NCBI GenBank assembly: GCA_963596435.1
Contig: CAVBMG010000016.1
Coordinates: 1-46,129 of the forward strand
Reading direction: 5' to 3'
DNA from: COE1 sp963596435
GTDB lineage: Bacteria > Bacillota > Clostridia > Lachnospirales > Lachnospiraceae
DNA length: 46,129 nucleotides
Of this stretch, positions 33,108-42,690 are shown in pieces. The notes beneath the pieces are model-generated. The model saw only the letters and a list, made by a program, of their open reading frames with translations, did no database searches and was not told where the DNA came from. Each line of letters opens with the position of its first letter. Positions within the stretch are counted from its first letter, which is position 1. A program made the translations under genes and the position numbers.

Positions 33108-33482
33108 TTAAAGCTCCTCTATAATCTCATTGGATAATTGTCTGATTCGCACATCATCTGTCAGAAGATTGATCTGACCTATCATGTGCTTGATTCTGGC
33201 AAACTTCTCTACCAGATGAAGCTTCTCTTCGTATTCTGCAAGTGCTTTATCACAACGCTTGATAATGTCATGAACACCCTGCCTGCTGATTCCCTGTTCA
33301 TTGGCTATCTCGCTGAGAGACAGGTCATTTACAATGGCATCCTCATAGATCTTCTTCTGATGAGGTGTCAGCAGTTCGCCATAGAAATCATACAGCATTC
33401 CTCTCAGCTCCAGTTTTTCAATGTCTCCAAAGCTTACTAAAGCTTCTTCTTTTCCACTTTGTGAAAGGTTCTCTGTACTCAT
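33108..33482 (-). CDS. ylxM: YlxM helix-turn-helix protein (UPF0122)
   Basis: 124 residues from the ATG at 33482 with GGAGG 8 bases upstream. The sigma-factor-like helix-turn-helix is LSLSEIANEQGISRQGVHDIIKR near residues 55-75. The gene precedes ffh throughout Firmicutes, and the streptococcal homologue affects SRP function. First gene of the operon, behind a good promoter. Confidence 0.95.
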   Translation of the reverse strand: MSTENLSQSGKEEALVSFGDIEKLELRGMLYDFYGELLTPHQKKIYEDAIVNDLSLSEIANEQGISRQGVHDIIKRCDKALAEYEEKLHLVEKFARIKHMIGQINLLTDDVRIRQLSNEIIEEL

Positions 33483-33535
33483 ATAACAGCCTCCGCAATT
33501 CATGTTCATGTCATTGCGCATCACACGACTTTATT

Positions 33536-33564
33536 AGAATACTACAAACGTTTATGGGTGTCAA
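33536..33564 (-). promoter_or_regulatory. Promoter of the ylxM-ffh operon
   Basis: TTGACA (33559-33564), 17 bases, TATTCT (33536-33541), about 50 bases upstream of the ylxM start. Confidence 0.75.
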
Positions 33565-33590
33565 GTATTTTCTCTTTACACTTTAAAATT

Positions 33591-34469
33591 TTATAATCTT
33601 TCTCTTCGGATGTCCTTATATCCTTCTCCGAATATCTCACTTGCAGAGGATACGATCATGAAAGCATTCGGATCTTCATCCTTTACAATCTCTTCTGCAA
33701 GGGGCGCCATCTGCTTTCGCATGACTACCATAACGACCTGCTTATCCTGCATGGAATAAGCCCCTTTAGCTGATATAAGAGTAGCTGTGATATCCAGTTC
33801 TTCCAGAATACGCTCTCTGATATGTTGGGGGTGATCACTGATAATATAGATCAGCTTGGCTTCATCAGGACCATATAATACGTAATCCATCACAACAGAA
33901 TCAACCGCTACTGCAACTCCTGCATAAAATGCCACTGTCAGGTCACGGAACACGATCCAGGAGGCGATAATGACCAGTGCGTCAAATATCAGGAATAACA
34001 CGCCTGTCTTAACATGCTTCCAGCGAAGTCTCATTACTTTTACAATAATATCTGAACCTCCGGTAGTAGCCCCCGCCTTAAACGTCATGGCAAGAGATAT
34101 CGCCAGCAATGCCCCACCAATCACAGATGCAATCAGCAGATCCTGTGTTACTGCGCCAAAAGGCGTCAGATAGTTGGTAAATACCGTAATTGCAGCCAGT
34201 GCATAGAATGTAGAGGCAATGAATTTAGGTCCAAATTTAAATAATCCCAATAATACAATAGGAACATTCAGAATCAGATTCAATGTACCTGTAGGAATAT
34301 TGGTAAATCTGTTTATTAAAATAGCAACGCCGGTGATTCCTCCCGGCGCTATATTATTCGGGTCAAGAAACAGGCTGATGGATATGGCATAGATAAATGC
34401 TGCCACAGTGATCATCACATAATTTCTGACCCTCTTTATGATTTTTTTCTGCCTTGTTAAAGTGCCCAT
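33591..34469 (-). CDS. YitT family membrane protein
   Basis: 292 residues with about five membrane segments in the first 190 (AAFIYAISISLFLDPNNIAPGGITGVAIL is the family start, shown here in part), with ATTGGSDIIVKVM near 133. The last 90 residues are a soluble DUF2179 domain (LIYIISDHPQHIRERIL, ISAKGAYS, VVMVVMRKQ). The transport substrate is not known. It is 16 bases after ilvA and may be the last gene of the plsX operon. Confidence 0.92.
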   Translation of the reverse strand: MGTLTRQKKIIKRVRNYVMITVAAFIYAISISLFLDPNNIAPGGITGVAILINRFTNIPTGTLNLILNVPIVLLGLFKFGPKFIASTFYALAAITVFTNYLTPFGAVTQDLLIASVIGGALLAISLAMTFKAGATTGGSDIIVKVMRLRWKHVKTGVLFLIFDALVIIASWIVFRDLTVAFYAGVAVAVDSVVMDYVLYGPDEAKLIYIISDHPQHIRERILEELDITATLISAKGAYSMQDKQVVMVVMRKQMAPLAEEIVKDEDPNAFMIVSSASEIFGEGYKDIRRERL

Positions 34470-34485
34470 ACCGTAACACCTCTGT

Positions 34486-35706
34486 TTAGATATTCGTTCT
34501 CACTTGTTTTGGCTGATAGCCTTTCTCTTCAAGTGCCTTGATAATCTGATTCTTGTGTTCGGTACCGAATGTTTCCAGGGTAATGCGTAATTCCACTGCC
34601 GCACTTCTGTTGATAGATACGAACTGATTGTGCTCCAGTTTGATCACGTTTCCGTTTTCTTTGGCTATTACATCAGCTACTTTACTAAGCATACCCGGCT
34701 TATCAGGAAGTAATACAGATACAGTAAAGATTCTGTCTCTGAAAATCAGACCCTGCTGGACTACAGAAGACATAGTAATAATATCCATATTGCCACCACT
34801 TAAAATAGATACAACTCTCTGATTTTGTACATTCAGATGTTTTAATGCAGCTACAGTAAGAAGTCCTGAGTTTTCAACGACCATTTTATGATTCTCTACA
34901 ATATCAAGGAAGGATACAACCAGCTCTTCATCAGGTACTGTAATGATATCATCCAGATTCTTCTGAATATATGGGAAAATATTTTTTCCAGGTGTCTTAA
35001 CAGCAGTACCGTCAGCTATTGTATTCACTCCTGGAAGTGTTGTTACTTCCCCTTTCTTTAAGGACTCCTGCATACAGTTAGCGCCTGCCGGCTCAACACC
35101 GATTACCTTGATCTTGGGATTTAAGAGCTTCGCAAGTGTAGATACACCGGTTGCAAGTCCACCGCCGCCGATTGGAACCAGAATAATGTCTACAAGAGGC
35201 AGTTCCTTGAAAATCTCCATGGCAATTGTACCCTGACCTGTAGCAACTGCAAGGTCATCAAATGGATGAATAAAAGTATATCCATTCTCTTCTGCCAGCT
35301 GGTAAGCATATTCACAGGCTTCATCATACACATCACCCTTGAGAATAACCTCAGCACCATAGCTTTTGGTTCTGTTCACTTTCATTAAAGGTGTTGTTGT
35401 AGGCATTACGATAACTGCCTTTACACCATATTTCTTTGCTGCATAAGCAACACCCTGCGCATGATTACCGGCTGAAGCTGTAATTAAGCCTTTTTCTCGC
35501 TCTTCTGGAGAAAGGGTGCTGATCTTATAATAAGCGCCTCTTAACTTGTAAGCGCCTGTCAACTGCATGTTTTCAGGCTTTAAATATACTTTATTACCTG
35601 TCTGATTGCTTAAAAACTCACTGTACATCAGCTTGGTTTCAGAGGTTACCTGCTTTACGATTTCTGAAGCTTCTTCAAATTTTTCCAATGTTAACATTTC
35701 TGACAT
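34486..35706 (-). CDS. ilvA: Threonine ammonia-lyase, short ACT form
   Basis: 406 residues. PLP enzyme making 2-oxobutanoate and ammonia from threonine. The PLP lysine is in TGAYKLRGAYYKI near residue 50; SAGNHAQGVAYAAKKYG and the glycine-rich VPIGGGGLATG loop are clear. One ACT domain ends the protein (VLLPDKPGMLSKVADVIAKENGNV). Length and a single ACT domain match the catabolic (TdcB-like) or short biosynthetic form rather than E. coli IlvA with two ACT-like parts. Between ftsY and yitT. Confidence 0.92.
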   Translation of the reverse strand: MSEMLTLEKFEEASEIVKQVTSETKLMYSEFLSNQTGNKVYLKPENMQLTGAYKLRGAYYKISTLSPEEREKGLITASAGNHAQGVAYAAKKYGVKAVIVMPTTTPLMKVNRTKSYGAEVILKGDVYDEACEYAYQLAEENGYTFIHPFDDLAVATGQGTIAMEIFKELPLVDIILVPIGGGGLATGVSTLAKLLNPKIKVIGVEPAGANCMQESLKKGEVTTLPGVNTIADGTAVKTPGKNIFPYIQKNLDDIITVPDEELVVSFLDIVENHKMVVENSGLLTVAALKHLNVQNQRVVSILSGGNMDIITMSSVVQQGLIFRDRIFTVSVLLPDKPGMLSKVADVIAKENGNVIKLEHNQFVSINRSAAVELRITLETFGTEHKNQIIKALEEKGYQPKQVRTNI

Positions 35707-35750
35707 TTTGCTGCTACTCCTTCTTTTATCATATACTTATTGGCGGTTGC

Positions 35751-36737
35751 TTATTCTTCTGTTTCCTGCTTCTCATCAGATGTTTCTATATCAGATGTCT
35801 CTTCTTCCGGTTTTACATCAAACAGAGCATTCACGAATTCATCTACATCGAATTTCTGCAGATCTTCTATGTTTTCTCCGACACCGATATATTTTACAGG
35901 TACATTCAGTTCAGATTGAATAGCTACAGCGATTCCACCTTTTGCAGTTCCATCCATCTTGGTCAGGATAATACCTGTCAGGTTCGCCACTTCGCCGAAT
36001 TCTCTTGCCTGAGCCAAAGCATTCTGACCTGTTGTTCCGTCCAGGACAATCAGGTTCTCACGATGTGCATCCGGGAATTCACGGTCAATGATACGATTCA
36101 TCTTTTTAAGCTCTTCCATCAGATTCTTCTTATTATGAAGACGTCCTGCTGTATCACAGATCAGAACATCCACGTTTCTTGCCTTGGCTGCATTGACTGC
36201 ATCATAGATAACAGATGCAGGATCTGCACCGTCTGTACCACCGATCATATCAACGCCGGCTCTGTGTGCCCACTCTGCAAGCTGATCTCCGGCTGCTGCA
36301 CGAAAAGTATCGGCTGCTGCGATCAGCACCTTTCTTCCCTGTCCTTTCAGGATGCCTGCTAATTTACCAACAGATGTGGTCTTACCTACACCATTGACAC
36401 CAATAATAAAGATAACAGACTGCTTCTTTTCAAAATCATATGCTGTTTCACCTACGCGCATCTGCTCCTTTATACTTTCTACAAGAAGCTGCTTACACTC
36501 GGAAGGGTGTTTTAAGTGCTTCTCCTTTACGGCAGCCTTCATACGTTCCATGATATCTGTCGTTGCGTTGACACCGACATCTCCCATGATCAGCATTTCT
36601 TCCAGTTCTTCATAGAAGTCATCATCTATTTCGGAAGCTCCATGAAAAACGGCATCAATTCCTGACACAATATTATCTCTTGTTTTCGTCAGCCCTTCTT
36701 TTAAACGGCTGAAAAAGCCTTTCTTTTCTTCTGACAT
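35751..36737 (-). CDS. ftsY: Signal recognition particle receptor FtsY
   Basis: 328 residues from the ATG at 36737 (GGAGG 7 bases before; a GTG two codons earlier is not preferred). Short acidic A region, N domain, then G domain: GVNGVGKTTSVGKLAG near 117, DTFRAAAGDQL near 146, DTAGRLHNKKNLM near 196, KMDGTAKGG near 257, and GVGENIEDLQKFD. The C-terminal tail is unusually acidic (EEETSDIETSDEKQETEE). Follows smc as in many Firmicutes. Confidence 0.97.
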   Translation of the reverse strand: MSEEKKGFFSRLKEGLTKTRDNIVSGIDAVFHGASEIDDDFYEELEEMLIMGDVGVNATTDIMERMKAAVKEKHLKHPSECKQLLVESIKEQMRVGETAYDFEKKQSVIFIIGVNGVGKTTSVGKLAGILKGQGRKVLIAAADTFRAAAGDQLAEWAHRAGVDMIGGTDGADPASVIYDAVNAAKARNVDVLICDTAGRLHNKKNLMEELKKMNRIIDREFPDAHRENLIVLDGTTGQNALAQAREFGEVANLTGIILTKMDGTAKGGIAVAIQSELNVPVKYIGVGENIEDLQKFDVDEFVNALFDVKPEEETSDIETSDEKQETEE

Positions 36738-36757
36738 TTTCACTCCTCCTCATATCT

Positions 36758-39700
36758 TTAATTTTCCAGCGAACTGTCTATCAGATTTACACTGACTAAT
36801 GTAGATACACCTTTTTCCTGCATGGTGATACCATACAGTCTGTCAGCCTGTTCCATTGTTCCTCTTCTATGCGTAATAACAATGAACTGTGTACCCTTTG
36901 TCAGTTTATTCAGATATTTTGCAAAACGGGATACGTTACCTTCATCCAGAGCAGCTTCAATCTCATCCAACAGACAGAATGGGGATGGCTTCAGGCTCTG
37001 AATTGCAAATAACAGGGCTATTGCCGTGAAAGATTTCTCTCCACCCGATAACTGCATCATATTCTGTAATTTCTTTCCGGGTGGCTGTGCGATAATACGA
37101 ACACCTGCTTCCAGAATATCTTCAACTTCTATCAGTTCAAGTGTACCCTTACCACCACCGAAAAGCTCTTTAAATACCTTATCGAACTCTCTTCGGATTT
37201 CTTCGAACTTCTCAGCGAACTGTTTACGCATCGCTGTGTCAAGCTCCTGAATGATACCCTCCAGTGTCTTCTCCGCCTCAATCAGGTCATCATGCTGGTT
37301 CTTCAAGAATGTATAACGTTCCATTAATACTTTATAATCTTCAATGGCATTTACATTTACATCGCCCAGCTTGCGAAGCTCATCCTTGATACCTGCGATC
37401 TGTTTACGCATCGCGGGTACATCTGTCATATCCTCTTTGCGAAGTTCAGCAGCAGAGCTAAGAGTCAGCTCGTACTCATTCCACATATAGTTGATCTGCG
37501 AATCCAGCATATCATCCAGTTTCTCTTTCTGCGCATTGAGACGATATACTTCTTTATCCAGTCCGGCTTTACGATCAGAAAGTTCTTCACGTGTACTGAA
37601 GAATGTCTTCTGTTTTGCTGTCAGTTCTTCACGGAGAGTCTGCTTCTCCTTCAATGCCACTTCTGAATCAGACTGTGTTGTATGGGAAGCTTCAATGGTA
37701 GCAGATAATTCTTCAATGCTCTTTCTTCTTGCATCTGCTTCTTCCTGACTCTGGGACAGGCTTAACTCTACTTCCTGCAATTCTCCGTTCAATCTGACGA
37801 TTTCACTTTCGATTCGGCTCAGATTGGCTTTTTCAAATTCCTGTTTCTGTAACAGCTTCTCATAAGCCACATCCCATTCACCAACCATACTGGTCTTGCC
37901 TGACTCTTCCGCACGGTAGCCATCCAGTTCCTTCTGGCATTCTGCAATTGCCTGTTCCAGGTTCTTCTCCTGTTCCTGGGATATCTGTAATTCCTGATTA
38001 ATGGCTTCTTTATCCTGATTGATCTGTTCCTGCTTCTGGTCAATCTCAAGTTCTTCTGATTTCAGATCTCCATAGCCCTGTTCTGCTTCAGCTTTACGCT
38101 CCTGTGCTGTTACCACATTCATACGTGCTGTATTCTGCTTGATGAACAAATCCTGTAATGCAGCCTTTTCCTCTTCAATGGACTTACGAAGGTCATTTCT
38201 CTTCTGGCGCATTTCTTCCAGAGCAGTCTTGGCTTCTTCCATTGCCTGTTTAGACTGCGCAACCCGTTTTTCAAGTTCTTCCATCTCTCTTCTTCTACCC
38301 AGAAGATTGGAATTATTTTTGAAAGCACCACCACTGATAGCACCGCCAGGCACAAGAAGCTCTCCTTCCAGAGTAACCATTCTTACACCATAGTCATATT
38401 TCCTGGCAATCTTTACTGCATGATCAATGGTATCAATGACTGCGATTCTGCCAAGCATTGCCTTGGCAACATTGGAATAGCGTTTCTCTGTCTGTACAAG
38501 GGAATCAGCCAGTCCAATGGCACCCTTCTCATTCAGAACATCCGGTGTCTTGAACTCCTGTGGATTCGTAATACTGGTAAGAGGAAGAAACGTGGCACGT
38601 CCATAACGATTCTTCTTCAGAAATTCAATCATTTCCTTTGCAGTCTCTTCGTCATCCGTAACAATATTCTGAATATTACCACCAAGAGCTGTCTCAATGG
38701 CAGTCTCATATTTCTTCTCTACCTTGATGATATCTGCTACAACGCCGATGATACCCTGATTCCTGTCTTTCTGCTCCATGACCTTCTGAATACTGCCGCC
38801 ATATCCTTCATAGCGTTCTGTGAGGTTTGTCACCGTATCCAGTTTGGATTTACTCTGCTGATATTTCTCCTGCAAAGAACGTATCTCTTCATCTTTAGCA
38901 GTCAATGCCGCGCGCATGGCAGTATTTTCTTCATCCAGCTGAGTCAGATGATTATTTGTTTCAATAATCTGATCGTTGATCTTGCGGAACTCTTCTTCAA
39001 GAGATTGAATTTCCGCGTCTCTCTCTGCCTCATCACTCTTGGCACGAAGCAAACGGGAATTCAGCTCAGCCTTACGAATACGCAGCTGCTCCATCATTGT
39101 GTCAAAACTACTCATCTTGGACTTAATGGTAGCTCTGTCATTCAATGTATCAATAATCTGTTTCTTATCTTCTTCAATCAGAGTATTTAACTCTTCAATT
39201 CTTTGCTGTACCTGTGTTAAAGAGTTTTTAGCCTCATTTCTGGACTGTTCCAGAGAAGCCATTTCTTCATCATATACGGCTTTGTCAGCAAGGAGCTTGG
39301 ATTTCTCCTGTTCTTTCTCCTGAATCTGCTCTTTGATGGTATTGGCACGGTCATGAAAATGCTGTTCATTTCCCTGCGCATTTTTAATCTGTTCTTTTAA
39401 GACTGCAATTTCGCCTTCCAGTTTACCACGGGTTACATTTGCATCTGATATGGAAGTTCTCGCAAGCTCAATCTCCTGGTCCAGTTCTTCAATACGAATC
39501 TGAATACTGTCATATTCGTTCTTGATATTATCGTACTGCTGTACTGCCTGCTCGTATTCACCTTTGGCAATTGCGTACTTCTCCTCTACATCAGTTAATT
39601 GTCCTTTCATCCTGTCATTTTCCAAAAGGAACAGATTAACATCCAGCTCTTTTAACTCTTCGCGCTTCTTTAAGAAGATCTTTGCCTTCTCGGACTGCTT

Positions 39701-40318
39701 CTCCAATGGTCCTACCTGCTTCTCAAGTTCGCTTAGAATATCGTTGACACGGACAAGGTTCTGCTTCTCATCCTCCAGTTTCTTCTGCGCTGTTGCCTTA
39801 CGTTTCTTGAACTTCACAATACCGGCCGCCTCATCGAACAGTTCCCTCTTCTCTTCCGGCTTGCCGCTCAGAATCTTCTCAATCTGACCTTGACCAATGA
39901 TAGAATATCCTTCTTTACCGATACCTGTATCGTAGAAAAGTTCATTCACATCCTTCAATCTACAAGGAGTTCCGTTAATCGAATATTCACTTTCTCCGGA
40001 ACGGTACAATCTACGTGCCACTGTTACTTCTTCATAATCAATGGCTAATTTATGATCCGCATTGTCAAAGGTAATCGCCACATAGGCAAATCCCTGCGGT
40101 TTACGAAGCTCTGTTCCCGAGAAAATGACATCCTGCATGGATTCACCACGGAGCTGCTTGATACGCTGCTCACCCAGAACCCATCGAACAGCATCTGCAA
40201 CATTACTTTTACCAGAACCGTTAGGACCAACGATACCAGTAATTCCCTGGTGAAACTGAAAATTGATTTTATTTGCAAAAGACTTAAACCCTTGTACTTC
40301 TATGCTTTTTAAATACAT
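36758..40318 (-). CDS. smc: Chromosome segregation ATPase SMC
   Basis: 1186 residues, full size. Walker A GPNGSGKSNVADAVRW at the N-terminus; two long coiled coils (about 165-500 and 670-1010); the hinge between them (about 515-640, GYGGSIQKVMEQ, RATFLPL, VRMVTLEGELLVPGGAISGG); then the signature MQLSGGEKSFTAIALLFAIQ and Walker B PFCLLDEIEAALDE. Forms the condensin ring with ScpA and ScpB. In the rnc-smc-ftsY order common to Firmicutes. Confidence 0.98.
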   Translation of the reverse strand: MYLKSIEVQGFKSFANKINFQFHQGITGIVGPNGSGKSNVADAVRWVLGEQRIKQLRGESMQDVIFSGTELRKPQGFAYVAITFDNADHKLAIDYEEVTVARRLYRSGESEYSINGTPCRLKDVNELFYDTGIGKEGYSIIGQGQIEKILSGKPEEKRELFDEAAGIVKFKKRKATAQKKLEDEKQNLVRVNDILSELEKQVGPLEKQSEKAKIFLKKREELKELDVNLFLLENDRMKGQLTDVEEKYAIAKGEYEQAVQQYDNIKNEYDSIQIRIEELDQEIELARTSISDANVTRGKLEGEIAVLKEQIKNAQGNEQHFHDRANTIKEQIQEKEQEKSKLLADKAVYDEEMASLEQSRNEAKNSLTQVQQRIEELNTLIEEDKKQIIDTLNDRATIKSKMSSFDTMMEQLRIRKAELNSRLLRAKSDEAERDAEIQSLEEEFRKINDQIIETNNHLTQLDEENTAMRAALTAKDEEIRSLQEKYQQSKSKLDTVTNLTERYEGYGGSIQKVMEQKDRNQGIIGVVADIIKVEKKYETAIETALGGNIQNIVTDDEETAKEMIEFLKKNRYGRATFLPLTSITNPQEFKTPDVLNEKGAIGLADSLVQTEKRYSNVAKAMLGRIAVIDTIDHAVKIARKYDYGVRMVTLEGELLVPGGAISGGAFKNNSNLLGRRREMEELEKRVAQSKQAMEEAKTALEEMRQKRNDLRKSIEEEKAALQDLFIKQNTARMNVVTAQERKAEAEQGYGDLKSEELEIDQKQEQINQDKEAINQELQISQEQEKNLEQAIAECQKELDGYRAEESGKTSMVGEWDVAYEKLLQKQEFEKANLSRIESEIVRLNGELQEVELSLSQSQEEADARRKSIEELSATIEASHTTQSDSEVALKEKQTLREELTAKQKTFFSTREELSDRKAGLDKEVYRLNAQKEKLDDMLDSQINYMWNEYELTLSSAAELRKEDMTDVPAMRKQIAGIKDELRKLGDVNVNAIEDYKVLMERYTFLKNQHDDLIEAEKTLEGIIQELDTAMRKQFAEKFEEIRREFDKVFKELFGGGKGTLELIEVEDILEAGVRIIAQPPGKKLQNMMQLSGGEKSFTAIALLFAIQSLKPSPFCLLDEIEAALDEGNVSRFAKYLNKLTKGTQFIVITHRRGTMEQADRLYGITMQEKGVSTLVSVNLIDSSLEN

Positions 40319-40343
40319 CTATGTCCCCCATAATGCCAAAGTA

Positions 40344-41054
40344 TTAAGACTGTTTACGATGCTTGCCCTTCATCTTCAGAAGTGCTTCATAAGCAGCCTG
40401 CTGCTCTGCAGCTTTCTTGGTTCTGCCAGTACCGGAACCGATAAGTACATCATTCAGATAGGCATCTACCGTAAATTGTTTATTATGATCAGGGCCGCTT
40501 TCTCCGGTCAGTTCATAACGAAGCTGTGCATCTTTCTTCTTCTGGATCTCTTCCTGTAAAATAGTCTTACTGTCAAGGAAAAGAATCTTATTCTCCAAAT
40601 CTGATAAAATAAAGCGATAAATATGTTTCTTGGCATTCTCTATACCGCCATCCAGGAAAATCGCACCAATAATCGCTTCCATAACATCAGAGGTAATAGA
40701 GCTTCTGTATCTGCCGCCGGTATACTCTTCCCCTCTGCCTAATAATATGTAGGAACCAAGGTCAATATCCTTCGCACAATATGCCAGAGCAGGTTCACAG
40801 ACCATGGAGGCTCTCAACTTCGTCAGCTGCCCTTCCGGCATCTGTGGATTCTCCCTGAAAAGGAATTCACTGGATACAAGCTCCAGTACTGCATCTCCAA
40901 GGAATTCCAGTCTCTCGTAATCCTTTAATTTATTGATTTTCTGCTCATTGGCAAAAGAACTGTGTGTCAGAGCCTGTTTCAACAGATCCGTATTCTGAAA
41001 TCTGTAACCGATCTTGTCCTGCAATTCTTCTAATAACTCATTCATGTCACGCAT
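40344..41054 (-). CDS. rnc: Ribonuclease III
   Basis: 236 residues from the ATG at 41054 (GGAG 8 bases before; the frame also has a GTG at 41063). Cuts double-stranded RNA, including rRNA precursors. The signature ERLEFLGDAVLELV with catalytic acids lies near residue 38, and a second acid cluster is in DVMEAIIGAIFLDGG. The C-terminal double-stranded RNA-binding domain is complete (YELTGESGPDHNKQF, GTGRTKKAAEQQAAYEAL). Confidence 0.97.
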   Translation of the reverse strand: MRDMNELLEELQDKIGYRFQNTDLLKQALTHSSFANEQKINKLKDYERLEFLGDAVLELVSSEFLFRENPQMPEGQLTKLRASMVCEPALAYCAKDIDLGSYILLGRGEEYTGGRYRSSITSDVMEAIIGAIFLDGGIENAKKHIYRFILSDLENKILFLDSKTILQEEIQKKKDAQLRYELTGESGPDHNKQFTVDAYLNDVLIGSGTGRTKKAAEQQAAYEALLKMKGKHRKQS

Positions 41055-41081
41055 GTTTTCCACTCCTATTTCTTCATGGAA

Positions 41082-41101
41082 AAAGCCCCATGCAGGGCTT
41101 T
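41082..41101 (-). terminator. Terminator-like hairpin between acpP and rnc
   Basis: AAAGCCC and GGGCTTT with a short loop (CATGCA), then TTTTT-type run on the minus strand. Its outer arm overlaps the acpP stop codon. It could lower rnc-smc expression relative to acpP. Confidence 0.65.
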
Positions 41102-41327
41102 ATTTCACACTTTTAATCAAATCAACAGCTTCCTGAACTGTTGTAATTTTTTCTATTTTTTCCGCAGGAATTGTGATACCAAGTTCCTCTTCAACGCCCA
41201 TTACGATCTGATATACGTCAAGGGAATCGGCTCCCAAATCTGTGAGAAACGTCATATTCGGACGGATCTCTTCCGGGTCCATGCCCAGAATAGCAGCCGT
41301 AACCTTTCTCAAAGCTTCATATTCCAT
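41100..41327 (-). CDS. acpP: Acyl carrier protein
   Basis: 75 residues from the ATG at 41327, which lies 16 bases after the plsX stop; longer starts would overlap plsX. The phosphopantetheine attachment serine is in LGADSLDVYQIVM near residue 36. Acidic four-helix protein, carrier for fatty acid chains. Standard place after plsX. Confidence 0.95.
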   Translation of the reverse strand: MEYEALRKVTAAILGMDPEEIRPNMTFLTDLGADSLDVYQIVMGVEEELGITIPAEKIEKITTVQEAVDLIKSVK

Positions 41328-41343
41328 TATCCCAGGTCCTTCC

Positions 41344-42357
41344 CTACTCATCCTTGAGGATGACTTTGTCCTTTATCTTCTCATTGATCTTCTGCTCTTT
41401 AAATGTAACACACTGCAGAATCGAATTCTTAATCTCAATAGACTTGGAGCTTCCATGAGTCTTCACTACCAGTCCGTTCAGTCCAAGAAGAGGAGCACCG
41501 CCATAGGCTTCCAGGTTGAAGGATTTCAATGTGCTTTTCAGCGCAGGCTTAACCAGAAGTGCACCAATCTTACTGCGTAAAGAGGTCATCATGCCAGCCT
41601 TAACCTTCTTCAACAAAGTAGCTGCTACGCCTTCGTATAACTTTAATATGATATTCCCCGCAAACGCCTCACAAACGATAACATCCGCATATCCTGACGG
41701 TATATCCCTTGCTTCGATACTTCCGATAAAATTAATCTCCGGGCAATTTTTAAGAAGAGGAAAGGTTTCCTTAACGAGCGCATTGCCCTTTTCTTCTTCC
41801 GCTCCGATATTTACAATAGCTACTCTGGGCTTGTCTACACCTATTACGTTCTCCATGTATACAGAACCCATCTTCGCAAACTGTACCAGATGTGATGGTC
41901 TTGCATCTACATTAGCACCACAGTCTATCAAAAGTGAGCATCCCTTCTCTGTAGGGATAAGTGGAGCAAGAGGCGGTCTCTCAATACCTCTGATTCTTCC
42001 GACAATTAACTGTCCTCCTACAAGTACAGCTCCTGAACTTCCCGCTGATACAAAAGCATCACAGGTGCCGTCTTTTACCAGATTCAGGGCAACTACGATG
42101 GAAGAATTCTTCTTCTTTCTAATTGCCAGAACAGGTGGTTCTGCTGTTTCAATCACTTCGTCTGCATTCACGACCTCAATCTGCTTCTCATTGTATGTAT
42201 ATTTGCTCAGTTCGGCTTTCACAACATCTTCCTTACCAGTCAGATATACGATAATATTCTGATTCTCATTAACAGCTTCCACTGCACCTTTTACGATTTC
42301 AACCGGCGCATTGTCACCGCCCATGGCATCTACCGCTACTCTCGTTATTTCTTCCAT
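41344..42357 (-). CDS. plsX: Phosphate acyltransferase PlsX
   Basis: 337 residues. Turns acyl-ACP into acyl-phosphate, the donor used by PlsY. Family blocks: VAVDAMGGDNAPVEIVKGAV at the start, VNIGAEEEKGNALVKE near 185, EARDIPSGYADVIVCEAFAGNIILK near 220, and YGGAPLLGLNGLVVKTHGSS near 280. RBS GGAGG 10 bases before the ATG. First gene of the plsX-acpP-rnc-smc-ftsY run, behind a candidate promoter. Confidence 0.97.
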   Translation of the reverse strand: MEEITRVAVDAMGGDNAPVEIVKGAVEAVNENQNIIVYLTGKEDVVKAELSKYTYNEKQIEVVNADEVIETAEPPVLAIRKKKNSSIVVALNLVKDGTCDAFVSAGSSGAVLVGGQLIVGRIRGIERPPLAPLIPTEKGCSLLIDCGANVDARPSHLVQFAKMGSVYMENVIGVDKPRVAIVNIGAEEEKGNALVKETFPLLKNCPEINFIGSIEARDIPSGYADVIVCEAFAGNIILKLYEGVAATLLKKVKAGMMTSLRSKIGALLVKPALKSTLKSFNLEAYGGAPLLGLNGLVVKTHGSSKSIEIKNSILQCVTFKEQKINEKIKDKVILKDE

Positions 42358-42416
42358 TGTCAGTAATCCTCCTACGTACGTCTCTTACTCAGCGTAGAGC
42401 GCACCAAACTAATATA

Positions 42417-42445
42417 AATATACTAGACAATGGTATAAAAATCAA
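42417..42445 (-). promoter_or_regulatory. Candidate promoter of plsX
   Basis: TTGATT (42440-42445), 17 bases, TATATT (42417-42422), just past the rpmF terminator. No FapR-like palindrome was recognised. Confidence 0.55.
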
Positions 42446-42452
42446 TATCTAA

Positions 42453-42497
42453 GCAAAAAATAAACAGGGAGCCGATCATTATGATCAACTCCCTGTC
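42453..42497 (-). terminator. rpmF terminator
   Basis: ACAGGGAG ... TGATCAT pairs with ATGATC ... CTCCCTGT, a long stem with one small internal mismatch, followed on the minus strand by TTTATTTTTT. Confidence 0.9.
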
Positions 42498-42508
42498 AGT
42501 CAGGCTAA

Positions 42509-42688
42509 TTAGTTAGCGCTGATTATTTCCTTTTTGTTATAAGAGCCACAAGCCTTGCAGACTCTATGAGGCATCATTAAAGCACCACACTTGCTGCACT
42601 TTACTAATGTAGGAGCACTCATCTTCCAGTTTGCTCTTCTCTTATCTCTTCTTGCTTTAGAAGATTTATTCTTTGGACAAATAGACAT
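42509..42688 (-). CDS. rpmF: 50S ribosomal protein L32
   Basis: 59 residues: MSICPKNKSSKARRDKRRAN at the N-terminus, then a zinc site VKCSKCGALMMPHRVCKACG (Cys-x2-Cys twice) and end GSYNKKEIISAN. The zinc-binding version with four cysteines. RBS AGGAGG is formed by the last codons of yceD, and 2 bases separate that stop from the ATG. Too short for usual ORF thresholds but certain by similarity. Confidence 0.96.
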   Translation of the reverse strand: MSICPKNKSSKARRDKRRANWKMSAPTLVKCSKCGALMMPHRVCKACGSYNKKEIISAN

Positions 42689-42690
42689 TG

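Noticed and set aside
35688..36362. Plus-strand frame of 224 codons
   Set aside because: Antisense to ftsY and its junction with ilvA, Cys/Leu-rich shadow product.
38420..39190. Plus-strand frame of 256 codons
   Set aside because: Entirely antisense to smc, in a coiled-coil region of biased codon use; the protein resembles nothing known.
41516..42262. Plus-strand frame of 248 codons
   Set aside because: Antisense to plsX, which is unmistakable.
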